Origin: Clostridium gasigenes | Lineage (GTDB): Bacteria > Bacillota > Clostridia > Clostridiales > Clostridiaceae | Assembly (NCBI RefSeq): GCF_900104115.1 | Contig: NZ_FNJM01000001.1 | Coordinates: 966,257-1,030,256 of the forward strand | Length of the DNA: 64,000 nt | Direction of reading: 5' to 3' | In this document: positions 34,781 through 43,343 of the stretch, piece by piece | Layout of the letters: each line of letters begins with the position of its first letter | Position numbering within the stretch: the first letter of the stretch is position 1 | The notes under the pieces: generated by a model | The model's database searches: none | What the model was told of the DNA's origin: nothing | The model's input: only the letters and a program-made list of their open reading frames with translations | Translations under genes and position numbers: made by a program

Positions 34781-36004
34781 TTATTCTATATAAGATTTTT
34801 TACATAACAACAAATAAATAATTGAAACTAAAATTGAAACTATTAATAATCCAATAAATAGCCATTCCTTATTTAAATGGTATATATATGCTGAAACTAT
34901 AGGCCCAAGTGCATATCCCGACGCTTCAGCAGCTCCTACAAATCCAAATACAATTCCTTTTATATTATCATTTTCCCCAAACTCCAAAAGCAAACTTTGA
35001 AGTGATGCATTTAAGAAAGTAGCTCCTAAGAAATATACTACAATAATTATTGTAAATATTATTATTCCTCTTACAAAGGATAATCCCAGTAATGCTAAAT
35101 TCATAACAATAAATGAAATAAATAATTGCTTTTTATTTCCTATCTTATCACTTACCCATCCACCTAAAGGGGCAAAAATACCAAATACAAATAAATATAT
35201 AGCTATTATTGCAGAAGTATACCAAGCTGTTCCTCCTAATACCTCTTGTCCGTAAAATGGAAAAATTGATACTATGCAACCATATATAAAGTCTCCAAGT
35301 AATGCAATAGCTCCTAACATAATAATTTTACATCCAAGTTTATATTTTTTTATATCTGCAATTATTACTTTCATTTTACTTTTATCTTTATTCTTAAGCT
35401 TTATATTTTTATTTTTTTTAGTCTTAACATCAACTTTCTTTATCTTTAAGGTTACAAATATTAAAGTTAACAAAATTCCAACTGATGATATGTAAAATAC
35501 CATATTATAATTATTAAATTTTGCTACAATAAAGCCACCTATAGCTGCCCCTATTCCACCACCAAGTGTAAAAACTGCTGAGGCAAACCCTGTACATTCT
35601 CCTCTTTTTTTCTCATCTAATGATCTTGATAAAATTGAAAATGTAGCAGGTGCTGCCATTCCAAGTATGGCTCCTTGCATAATATATATACCACTTGCCA
35701 ATATTTTACCACTTGCAAAAGTATATGCAAAAGGTACAAAAACCATTAAAGCTAAAGCTATTATTAACATTAACTTATCGCCTATTGCATCAGATACCAA
35801 ACCAAAAGGCATTTGACACAAGGCTTTACTTACTCCATATAAAGACATTACTATACCTATATTCATAGTGCTAAGTCCTATAGAATTAAAGAACAGAGGA
35901 ATTATAGGTATAATAAAACTATAACTAATACCAAAAGAAAAACGTGAAATACAAAAATTCAACAGTTCTTTTTTCTTAAATAAAATACTATTTTTAATAT
36001 TCAT
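34781..36004 (-). CDS. MFS transporter, copy 1
   Basis: The 407-aa protein has twelve hydrophobic segments, the A-like motif GLVSDAIGDKLMLI after helix 2 and GGWVSDKIGNKKQLF in the middle. It is paralogous along its whole length to the next gene. No substrate can be named; drug or metabolite export is typical. Its ATG has GGAG upstream. Confidence 0.83.
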   Translation of the reverse strand: MNIKNSILFKKKELLNFCISRFSFGISYSFIIPIIPLFFNSIGLSTMNIGIVMSLYGVSKALCQMPFGLVSDAIGDKLMLIIALALMVFVPFAYTFASGKILASGIYIMQGAILGMAAPATFSILSRSLDEKKRGECTGFASAVFTLGGGIGAAIGGFIVAKFNNYNMVFYISSVGILLTLIFVTLKIKKVDVKTKKNKNIKLKNKDKSKMKVIIADIKKYKLGCKIIMLGAIALLGDFIYGCIVSIFPFYGQEVLGGTAWYTSAIIAIYLFVFGIFAPLGGWVSDKIGNKKQLFISFIVMNLALLGLSFVRGIIIFTIIIVVYFLGATFLNASLQSLLLEFGENDNIKGIVFGFVGAAEASGYALGPIVSAYIYHLNKEWLFIGLLIVSILVSIIYLLLCKKSYIE

Positions 36005-36081
36005 AGTTAACTCCTATAATATTGAATTCTTAATTCATTTTAGTATTTTACTATTCTTAGTTTTTTTATACTAATAATTTA

Positions 36082-37296
36082 TTATATACGAGCTTTTTTA
36101 TGAAGAAACAAATAAATAACTGAAACTAAAATTGAAACTACTAATAAACCTAGAAATAACCATGATTTATTTATCCTGTATATATACGCTGAAATCATTG
36201 GCCCAAGTGCATATCCCAAGGATTCAGATGCACCAACAAACCCAAATACAATACCTTTAATTTTATGGTTATCACCAAATTCTGAAAGTGAACTTTGTAG
36301 TGATGCATTTAGGAAAGTAGCTCCTAAAAAATATATAATTATTATAATTGTAAAATAAGCTACATTTCTTGTAAAAGCTAATCCTAGTAATGTAATATTC
36401 ATAACAGCAAAAGAAATAAATAATTGTTTTTTATTTCCTATTTTATCACTTACAAAGCCAGCAACAGGTGCTCCTAATCCAAAAATCATCAAATAAATTG
36501 ATATCATTGCAGATGTATATACTGTAGATGTACCTAAAACATCTTTTCCATAAAAATGAAAAAGTGCTACAACACATCCATATATAAAATCACCCAAAAA
36601 TGCAATAGTACCTAATACTATAATCTTATATTTAAGGTTATATTTTTTTATTTCCTCAAATATTTCTTTCCGTCTACTTTTATTTCTGTGCCTATTAAAT
36701 TTTTCTTTAACATAAATTAAGTTTGATTTTCTTATTTGTAAAGTAACATATATTAATGTAATAAATATTCCAATTGAAGATATGTAAAATACCATATTAT
36801 AGTTTCCTAGTTTTGCTACAATTAATCCACTAATAGCCGCGCCAATGCCACCACCAATTGTAAAAACTGCTGATGCTAGCCCTGTACTTTGTCCTCTCTT
36901 TTTTCCATCTAAGGATCTTGATAAAATTGAAAAAGTTGCCGGAGCCGCCATCCCAAGAATGGCCCCTTGTAATATGCATATACTACTAATTAATAAACTA
37001 TTACTTGCTAAAGTGTAGGCAAAAGGAATAAAACTCATTAATAATAATGCTATCATTATAGTTAATTTATCTCCTATAGTATCCGATACAATACCAAAAG
37101 GTATTTGAATTAAAGTTTTACTTACCCCATATAAAGACATTATTGTTCCAATCATTACAGTAGTAATTCCCATAGAATCAAAAAAAAGCGGTATTATAGG
37201 AATCATAAGACTATAACTTATTCCAAAAATAAATCTATAAATACAAAATTGGCGTAACTCTCCCTTTCCAAATAATACATTATCTTTAACAATCAT
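36082..37296 (-). CDS. MFS transporter, copy 2
   Basis: The 404-aa protein aligns over its full length with the downstream copy: FCIYRFIFGISYSLMIPIIP versus FCISRFSFGISYSFIIPIIP, and long identical stretches such as GAILGMAAPATFSILSRSLD. Twelve membrane segments are predicted by eye. The pair arose by tandem duplication and has diverged, so the two may have different substrates or regulation. AGGAG lies before the ATG. Confidence 0.83.
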   Translation of the reverse strand: MIVKDNVLFGKGELRQFCIYRFIFGISYSLMIPIIPLFFDSMGITTVMIGTIMSLYGVSKTLIQIPFGIVSDTIGDKLTIMIALLLMSFIPFAYTLASNSLLISSICILQGAILGMAAPATFSILSRSLDGKKRGQSTGLASAVFTIGGGIGAAISGLIVAKLGNYNMVFYISSIGIFITLIYVTLQIRKSNLIYVKEKFNRHRNKSRRKEIFEEIKKYNLKYKIIVLGTIAFLGDFIYGCVVALFHFYGKDVLGTSTVYTSAMISIYLMIFGLGAPVAGFVSDKIGNKKQLFISFAVMNITLLGLAFTRNVAYFTIIIIIYFLGATFLNASLQSSLSEFGDNHKIKGIVFGFVGASESLGYALGPMISAYIYRINKSWLFLGLLVVSILVSVIYLFLHKKARI

Positions 37297-37435
37297 CTTT
37301 ATCTCCTATAATATTAATAGAATAACTTTTCATAAAACCATTATTCATTTTAGTATATTCTAAGAAATTTCATATTATTTATTTTATATTTCTACTTATC
37401 CTAAAGCTCTTTCAAATACTAATTTTATTATCTAA

Positions 37436-37504
37436 AATGAACCCAACTACTAAATTTAATTGAGCTACATAATCACCCTCTTCAATTTTTATGTCAATGA
37501 CATC
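37436..37504 (-). pseudogene. NERD-domain gene relic
   Basis: Twenty-three codons on the minus strand read DVIDIKIEEGDYVAQLNLVVG and match HDIRIEDGDYAAQLDFVV of the intact NERD protein at 57445-58584. It is a small internal fragment in the 404-bp gap 37297-37700, next to a hairpin repeat. Confidence 0.6.
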
Positions 37505-37512
37505 ATAAAAAA

Positions 37513-37554
37513 GGATATCTATTTTAATGATATTATCATCATTAATAGATATCC
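37513..37554. repeat. dispersed hairpin repeat, copy A
   Basis: GGATATCTATT (37513-37523) pairs with AATAGATATCC (37544-37554); the centre is TTAATGATATTATCATCATT, which also has inner pairing. Similar sequences lie at 48767, 53502, 54130, 58799 and 59698. Confidence 0.75.
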
Positions 37555-37632
37555 TAATTCTTTATAATAAATATCTCTAAGTAATAAAGATATTTTTTTA
37601 TAATTTACACTCTCTAAACTATAAATAATAAT

Positions 37633-37666
37633 TGCACCTGGAAATCATCTCCTCATCCCAGGTGTC
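37633..37666 (-). terminator. terminator after the DUF5692 gene
   Basis: CACCTGG (37635-37641) pairs with CCAGGTG (37658-37664), and the minus strand continues AATTATTATTT. It lies 35 bp after the stop codon. Confidence 0.65.
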
Positions 37667-37700
37667 GCCAAAGTAAGTGATAGTCCCTAAACTAAGTTTT

Positions 37701-38636
37701 CTATCTGTTACTTTCAACTACTTCCTTATATGCATTTGTGTCTGTGTACATTTCATCTTTTAATACATTGAATTTATTTTTACGTATTTTACTAAATTGG
37801 TAAACTACTAATGCAATGTTAGCTATTAAAGATATTAAACTCGCACTAAAGAAAGCTACTTTGTTGTGAGTAGTAGCTACTGGAGCTATCTTATCTGCAA
37901 ATTGTGGTATAGTCATTACAAACATAATCCATAATGCTAGTGTTTGTGCACGATGTTGTAACCATGCTCCTCTTTTTATAAAGAAAGCAGGGATTGTACA
38001 TGATAGTAATAATACTAGTCCACAATAGAATGAATGGTCTGCTATACAATTATATGTATATGCAAAATTCCATAAATCATAAGCTATAATCCAAGGCCAA
38101 ATCATATCAGGCCAAATCATATCTTTTGTTTCATTTTTAGAAATAAATATGCCTGCCCAACCACAAATTGCTATAATATTAAGCAATCCTGCTATACCAT
38201 TCATAATATTCCAAGGTCCTGACATTACCCAAAGGTTGTCTACACTTGCGCCATTCCATGCCCCATATGAAAAACATTGAAAATCACGAATAGCTGCTTC
38301 TAAAATATTAACCGCTAATATAATTGCTGGTACGCATATTGCCCATCTCTTTTTAACAAGTTTTGGAAGGTAACGAAGCCCCATAAACCAAATACACCCT
38401 GCTAATGCTGAATAAGTTTTTACCCAGTTAAACCAAGTGCCTGTACCATATTCATTTCCAGGCGCTGCAGTTGTTGGCCAAACAAATATAGTTAGTAGTA
38501 TAGGTAACACTATAAATAGTACTATACCTCCCCACTTTGTTGAACGACCAAATTCATTGAAAGCCATTAAAGAAAATAAAACAAATAAACAAATGGCCCA
38601 ACCATTAAATCCAATTGACTCATAGAAAATACCCAT
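37701..38636 (-). CDS. DUF5692-family integral membrane protein
   Basis: The 311-aa protein has about nine or ten hydrophobic segments and many aromatic residues (for example WGGIVLFIVLP, GTWFNWVKTYSALAGCIWFMG). It matches the uncharacterised family DUF5692 as I remember it. The start at 38636 is chosen because AAGGAGG lies 11 bases upstream. An internal six-residue tandem duplication, DMIWP-DMIWP, is visible. A strong promoter with a dyad operator lies upstream, so it is probably regulated by a TetR-type repressor encoded elsewhere. Confidence 0.72.
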   Translation of the reverse strand: MGIFYESIGFNGWAICLFVLFSLMAFNEFGRSTKWGGIVLFIVLPILLTIFVWPTTAAPGNEYGTGTWFNWVKTYSALAGCIWFMGLRYLPKLVKKRWAICVPAIILAVNILEAAIRDFQCFSYGAWNGASVDNLWVMSGPWNIMNGIAGLLNIIAICGWAGIFISKNETKDMIWPDMIWPWIIAYDLWNFAYTYNCIADHSFYCGLVLLLSCTIPAFFIKRGAWLQHRAQTLALWIMFVMTIPQFADKIAPVATTHNKVAFFSASLISLIANIALVVYQFSKIRKNKFNVLKDEMYTDTNAYKEVVESNR

Positions 38637-38738
38637 AATATATAATTCCTCCTTATAAATAAATTTTGTTATAATTCCATAAACATAACTCATTATTATT
38701 ATTATTCTTATTTTTTTGAATTAATGTTTTATTTTATA

Positions 38739-38768
38739 ATTATAGTCCCTTTATTTTTTTTATGTCAA
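38739..38768 (-). promoter_or_regulatory. consensus sigma-A promoter of the DUF5692 gene
   Basis: Read on the minus strand, TTGACA (38768-38763) and TATAAT (38744-38739) are exact consensus hexamers 18 bp apart. Confidence 0.8.
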
Positions 38769-38779
38769 ACCTCTATATA

Positions 38780-38793
38780 ACCGACTAGTCAGT
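38780..38793. promoter_or_regulatory. TetR-type dyad operator
   Basis: ACCGACTAGTCAGT is a 14-bp dyad with one asymmetric position pair, 12 bp upstream of the -35 hexamer. Similar GACTAGTC-centred dyads bind TetR-family repressors. No TetR gene is in the window. Confidence 0.55.
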
Positions 38794-38931
38794 ATAATGT
38801 TCGTCCTTTTGTTAACTTACTTTGTTTTTCTCCACCTTCCTCCCATTATTGTAAATACCGACTTCATAAAACATAAAATGACATTATACTTTTATATATC
38901 ACACCTATTTATTTATAATAAAAGACTGCAA

Positions 38932-38977
38932 TAAAGTTTTTAGCTTTATCACAGTCTATAATTACTCAAAGGTTTTT
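38932..38977 (-). terminator. terminator of the molybdenum/metal operon
   Basis: AGACTG-C-AATAAAG pairs with CTTTAT-C-ACAGTCT around a short loop, and on the minus strand TTTTATTA follows. It lies after the binding-protein gene and the heptamer repeat, about 105 bp from the stop codon. Confidence 0.75.
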
Positions 38978-39015
38978 TCAACATTCCTTGCACATAAAAA
39001 TCATCTCATCCTCTA

Positions 39016-39071
39016 AATCTTTAATCTTTAATCTTTAATCTTTAATCTTTAATCTTTAATCTTTAATCTTT
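39016..39071. repeat. eight tandem copies of AATCTTT
   Basis: Eight perfect 7-bp units occupy 56 bp. They lie in the 3' untranslated region between the binding-protein stop (39081) and its terminator, so copy number changes would not alter the protein. Confidence 0.95.
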
Positions 39072-39080
39072 AACTTTTTT

Positions 39081-40151
39081 TCATTTTAGTATTTCAGCTA
39101 TCTGCTCATCAGTTAAATCAATATGATAAAATTTACTACAAAAATCTTTTACTTCTTTATTAATATCAATTTTATACTTATCTGGATATAGTAAATTACC
39201 AAGCCACTGAACACCAATAATACGGTTAATAGATGGAGGGCTACCCATAAAGCTATAAGGTTTATTTGGAATTTTATACACCTGCTTATTTTTAACAGCC
39301 TCTAAATCTTGCCACACGGGTTCTGAAATAATTTTATTATAAAGATCATCAGTATCTACAATAATTACATCCGGTTGCCATAATGAAAGTTGCTCAAATG
39401 ATATTTGTGTTCCCCCTCCTGATGAAGCAACTTCAACTTGTGCTACGTTTTTCCCACCGGCTACTTCAATTGCTTGAGCCTGAAATGATCCTGATGCATT
39501 AGTATTAAGGCCTTCTTTACCTAATGCAAAATAAACAGATTTTTTTTCGTTATCCTTTAAATTTTTACTAATATCATTAGCCTTATCAATTACACTTTTG
39601 CAATATTTAGCATATTCTTCTCCTTGTTTTTCTTCTCCTACTAATTTACCCAGCATATTATAAGTTTTATCCATATTAGCTAAATTAGCCTCTACGAATA
39701 TAACTGGAATTCCTAATTGTTCCTGTAATTTATCCATATCTTCAGCTACGTTTTTTTTAGCTTCTCCAATGTCTACAATAATATCTGGTGCTGCTTTTAG
39801 TAGTGCTTCCATATTTAAATTTGCATTTTTTCCATAGAACTGTCCAAATTTGGGTAAATTCCAATACTTCTCATCAAAATATTTCTTCGAATCTTCTGAG
39901 AAATCAGTAGCAAGACCTCCTAATTTATCTGGACAAGCAGTGTATAGTACAATTTGAGCTAGAGGCCCAGATGGTGCTATAGCTTTTATATCCGTTGGAA
40001 TAGTTACTTCTCTCCCAGATGAATCAGTAAATATTCTTGTTTCTTTTACTACGGCCGTCGTTTCTGTAGATTTTGCTTTATTATCACAGCCAAAAAAGCT
40101 TGTGGTAATTATGATTGCAAGAAAAGCCAGAGTTATTTTTGATTTTTTCAT
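39081..40151 (-). CDS. ABC substrate-binding lipoprotein, FecB/BtuF-like
   Basis: The 356-aa protein begins MKKSKITLAFLAIIITTSFFGCDNK with a lipobox FFGC. The body has TDSSGREVTIP, SGPLAQIVLYTACPDKLGGL, PDIIVDIGE and WQPDVIIVDTDD, the pattern of metal-chelate binding proteins. It is the last gene of a seven-gene minus-strand operon that also encodes molybdoenzyme maturation factors. Molybdate or tungstate (as in the MolABC class) is the favoured substrate; iron-siderophore or cobamide is the alternative. It overlaps the DUF364 gene by 4 bp. Confidence 0.82.
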   Translation of the reverse strand: MKKSKITLAFLAIIITTSFFGCDNKAKSTETTAVVKETRIFTDSSGREVTIPTDIKAIAPSGPLAQIVLYTACPDKLGGLATDFSEDSKKYFDEKYWNLPKFGQFYGKNANLNMEALLKAAPDIIVDIGEAKKNVAEDMDKLQEQLGIPVIFVEANLANMDKTYNMLGKLVGEEKQGEEYAKYCKSVIDKANDISKNLKDNEKKSVYFALGKEGLNTNASGSFQAQAIEVAGGKNVAQVEVASSGGGTQISFEQLSLWQPDVIIVDTDDLYNKIISEPVWQDLEAVKNKQVYKIPNKPYSFMGSPPSINRIIGVQWLGNLLYPDKYKIDINKEVKDFCSKFYHIDLTDEQIAEILK

Positions 40152-40918
40152 AGTTGCCCTCCTAATATTTTTTCTATCCTAATTTCCTTTCCACATTCTA
40201 CTAGTGGTGAATACTTACACTCCTTAATAATCTCACTACACTTTAAAGTATCTGTAATCACTGCTCCGCTTAATTCAGTTACTCCATATTTAAATAAAAT
40301 TGGTGTCATAGGTGTAGTTGGTCCAACTAAAATAACTTTTGCATTACTAGATAGTTCTAATAATCTTGGTAATGTTTTATTTATAATAGTTGAACCTGTT
40401 ATAAATACATAATCCATAAAGGGCAGAATATATTCGCAAGCACTTTCTGGATAATCCCCCTCTTTTGGATTTTTTTCTATAATGTAAAGGTCTTTAACCT
40501 TATCAGTAAAATTACTAATATTTCTAAAGTGTCCTATAATAGCTACTTTTTTATCTTTCACTTTATTTTCATAGGCTACAAATGTATCTTTGTTATCTAA
40601 GAATCTAAGTTCCCTATTTTTATTAATTAGATTTTCAATTTTTTTATTATCATTATAATAAAGATTTAATGCTGCAGCTCCCATACTTGCTTCAGATAAA
40701 TTCCATGATTTTATCGCTGCTGCAACTTCCTTTAGTGATTTGCCTATAGGACTCTCTTTAATAATAGGTGGAATACTAGTGCCCGAGGTATTCATAGCAA
40801 CTCCAATTCTATCTCCAGACCTTACCATTACAAAGCGTGGACCATAAATCACCTCATCTACAGTTATATTTATTGGGACCTCTTTAATTAGTTCATTATA
40901 TAATTGCCACATATTCAA
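40148..40918 (-). CDS. DUF4213/DUF364 protein
   Basis: The 256-aa protein has an N-terminal DUF4213 region (MWQLYNELIKEVPINITVDEVIYGPRFVMVRSG) and a C-terminal DUF364 region (KKVAIIGHFRNI, YVFITGSTIINKTLPRLLELS, VILVGPTTPMTPILFKYGVTELSGAVI). Proteins of this family occur with molybdenum and other metal uptake genes and are called putative heavy-metal chelation proteins; the chemistry is not established. It sits between the ATPase and the binding protein, overlapping both. Confidence 0.8.
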   Translation of the reverse strand: MNMWQLYNELIKEVPINITVDEVIYGPRFVMVRSGDRIGVAMNTSGTSIPPIIKESPIGKSLKEVAAAIKSWNLSEASMGAAALNLYYNDNKKIENLINKNRELRFLDNKDTFVAYENKVKDKKVAIIGHFRNISNFTDKVKDLYIIEKNPKEGDYPESACEYILPFMDYVFITGSTIINKTLPRLLELSSNAKVILVGPTTPMTPILFKYGVTELSGAVITDTLKCSEIIKECKYSPLVECGKEIRIEKILGGQL

Positions 40919-41690
40919 TCCCTTCTTTTGGAATACAGATTTTATATTTACTATTTTCTACATTTAATAAAGATATAGATATTCCATATATTTTTTCTAA
41001 TAATTTCTCTGTTATAGTCTCTTCTGTCTTTCCATAAGCTACTATTGCACCATCAACTATAGCTAATACTTTATCCGCAAAAAGCAATGCATGATCTGGA
41101 TTATGAGTTGATTGGATAATTAGATACCCTTTACCGGAAAACTCCTTTACTTTTTTCATTACTTGTATTTGATTTCCATAATCTAAATTAGCGCAAGGCT
41201 CATCCATAATTAAAATCTTAGCCTGTTGTGAAATCGCTCTGGCAATTAATACAAGTTGCTGCTCTCCACCACTTAACTTAGAATAATTTCTATTAATAAG
41301 ATGTTCTATATTTAATGATTTCAGCGCTTCTAACACAATTTTTTTCTCCTTATGGCCTGGACACCCAAACCTCCCCAACCTAGATGTTGTACCCATTAAC
41401 ACCATATCCATTACCGAGAAATTAAAAGTAGAATTATGACTTTGTGGAATATATGCAACCTTTGAAGCAAGTTCCTGCTCACACATGGTTTTGATATCCT
41501 TTCCATCTACTTCAATGCTCCCCTTATATCCAGATAAAAGACCTAATACACATTTAAACAAAGTACTTTTACCAACACCATTTTTACCTAATATACAAAC
41601 AAGATTTCCCTCTGATGCCTTAAAATTAATATTTTTCAATACTTGAGAATAATGATACCCAAAGGATAAATTCTTTATTATTAATTCCAT
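40896..41690 (-). CDS. FecE-type ABC importer ATPase
   Basis: The 264-aa ATPase has LGKNGVGKSTLFKCVLGLL, AYIPQSHNSTFNFSVMDMVLMG (typical of the Fe/B12/MolC group), LSGGEQQLVLIARAI, LIMDEPCANLDYG and IQSTHNPDH. It overlaps the DUF364 gene by 23 bp and lies 24 bp after the permease gene. Together with the permease and lipoprotein it makes a complete type II importer. Confidence 0.88.
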   Translation of the reverse strand: MELIIKNLSFGYHYSQVLKNINFKASEGNLVCILGKNGVGKSTLFKCVLGLLSGYKGSIEVDGKDIKTMCEQELASKVAYIPQSHNSTFNFSVMDMVLMGTTSRLGRFGCPGHKEKKIVLEALKSLNIEHLINRNYSKLSGGEQQLVLIARAISQQAKILIMDEPCANLDYGNQIQVMKKVKEFSGKGYLIIQSTHNPDHALLFADKVLAIVDGAIVAYGKTEETITEKLLEKIYGISISLLNVENSKYKICIPKEGIEYVAII

Positions 41691-41714
41691 TCTATTATCA
41701 CTCCCCCAATTTTT

Positions 41715-42728
41715 TTATAATTTATTACCATCTTTTAAAATTAAAAACATAAAAAATGGTGCTCCTACAAAAGCTGTTAAAATCCCAATTGGAATTTCAC
41801 TAGTAGTGATTAGCCTTGCAAAATTGTCAACAATTAGCATATAGCTTCCTCCAAGAAATAAAGAAGCTGGTACAAGTTTTCGATAATCACTTCCTACTAT
41901 CATTCGAGCTAAATGAGGAATTACGAGGCCTACCCATCCAATCATGCCACTTACAGAGACAGCTGCTGAAGTAATTAATGTAGCACTAACCATAATAATT
42001 AACCTTACTCTTTTAGTGTTAACCCCCATAGAACGTGCTTCTTCATCTCCTAGTGTCAATAAGTTTATTTTCCACCTTAGCAAAAAGATAGGTATAATTC
42101 CAACTACTATTAATGGACCTGCAAAAGCTACATCATTCATTCGTATAGATGCTAGGCTTCCCATTAGCCAATAAGTAATAGCTGGGAGAATATTAGTTGG
42201 ATCTGCTACAATCTTTAAAAAAGATATACCTGCAGTAAATAGTGAACTAACCATCATTCCAGTTAATACTAATCCCAAAGTAGGATTATTTTTTATCTTT
42301 TTACTTACTAAATAAACTAATAATACAGCAATGATACCAAATAAAAATGCACTTACAGATACTCCTTTATATCCTAAAGCAAGAAACAAACCTAATGCCG
42401 CTCCAAAACCTGCTCCCGATGATGCTCCAAGAACATCTGGTGATACCATTGGGTTTTTAAATATACCTTGATAAGCTGCCCCTGCACATGATAATCCTGC
42501 CCCTATTAAAGCTCCCATTATTACTCTTGGGAGACGTATCCCAAATATAAGATTCTCTATTTGTGTAGGCCAGTCCACTGTAATAGGTAGAATCTTTGAA
42601 ATTAATACTTTAATCAAAAGCCCAGGCTTAATAAAAAATCTTCCTAAGAGCACCGATACAAATAAAGATAATAAAAATAAAATAAATAATGTAACCAACC
42701 TTATTTCCACTTTTTTATTAGTAATCAT
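41715..42728 (-). CDS. FecCD-family ABC permease
   Basis: The 337-aa protein has the FecCD pattern RLPRVIMGALIGAGLSCAGAAYQGIFKNPMVSPDVLG, GLVLTGMMVSSLFTA and SGMIGWVGLVIPHLARMIVGSDYRKLVP. About ten helices are expected. It works as a homodimer with the adjacent ATPase. GAGGTG precedes the ATG, one base after the NTPase gene. Confidence 0.9.
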   Translation of the reverse strand: MITNKKVEIRLVTLFILFLLSLFVSVLLGRFFIKPGLLIKVLISKILPITVDWPTQIENLIFGIRLPRVIMGALIGAGLSCAGAAYQGIFKNPMVSPDVLGASSGAGFGAALGLFLALGYKGVSVSAFLFGIIAVLLVYLVSKKIKNNPTLGLVLTGMMVSSLFTAGISFLKIVADPTNILPAITYWLMGSLASIRMNDVAFAGPLIVVGIIPIFLLRWKINLLTLGDEEARSMGVNTKRVRLIIMVSATLITSAAVSVSGMIGWVGLVIPHLARMIVGSDYRKLVPASLFLGGSYMLIVDNFARLITTSEIPIGILTAFVGAPFFMFLILKDGNKL

Positions 42729-42729
42729 A

Positions 42730-43341
42730 TTAACACCTCTTTTTTCTTTGAAAAGAAGCTTTTATAAATTCCTGCATTTTTTCTATTCCTTCACTTTTTC
42801 TCTCTATAGAATAGTCGAATATTTCTACATTAAATTTATTTACCATATCCAAAGCCAATTGATCTCTTAAATTATCAATATCGCTATTTGAGCCTATCTC
42901 TTTTCCCATTGCCTTATAATTTCTTTGAGATTTTAGAATTCCAATACATGATTTATTACTATCTAGCAACTCATATACTGCAGCCTTAAATTCTGGTACA
43001 TATATTTCCATTCCGCCAATTTCATCCATAACAATTAATGTTTTATCCTTAGACTTTTTTAGAAGTTCTACTCCATATGTTCGGAAAACGTCTTCATTTT
43101 TAATCCAGCCATTAGCAGTTTTTTCTAAAAAAATATTAGGCAATGTAGGGTTACATCTATATGATGTACTACTTGACTCTTCAATTGATATTAGCCTAAA
43201 CCCCATAGTTACTCCTTCTTTATCCAATAACCTTTGACTTAAAAATCCCCCACAATCTTTCTTATAGTCCCTAATACAGTCTAACAATAATGTTGATTTA
43301 CCAATTTGCGAATATCCTTTAATAAATAAATGTCTACTCAT
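42730..43341 (-). CDS. P-loop nucleoside-triphosphatase, THEP1-like
   Basis: The protein of about 203 aa starts MSRHLFIKGYSQIGKSTLLL with a Walker A-like P-loop and has LIVMDEIGGMEIYVPEF as Walker B, as in nucleoside-triphosphatases of the THEP1 type. The start at 43341 is chosen because AGAGGA lies 5 bases upstream; the ATG at 43347 is inside that site. Related ATPases or GTPases occur in molybdenum hydroxylase maturation loci. The target is not known. Confidence 0.75.
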   Translation of the reverse strand: MSRHLFIKGYSQIGKSTLLLDCIRDYKKDCGGFLSQRLLDKEGVTMGFRLISIEESSSTSYRCNPTLPNIFLEKTANGWIKNEDVFRTYGVELLKKSKDKTLIVMDEIGGMEIYVPEFKAAVYELLDSNKSCIGILKSQRNYKAMGKEIGSNSDIDNLRDQLALDMVNKFNVEIFDYSIERKSEGIEKMQEFIKASFQRKKRC

Positions 43342-43343
43342 AT

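Noticed and set aside
39016..39071. CRISPR-type array at the heptamer repeat
   Set aside because: The units are 7 bp, contiguous and without spacers, so it is a microsatellite-like array.
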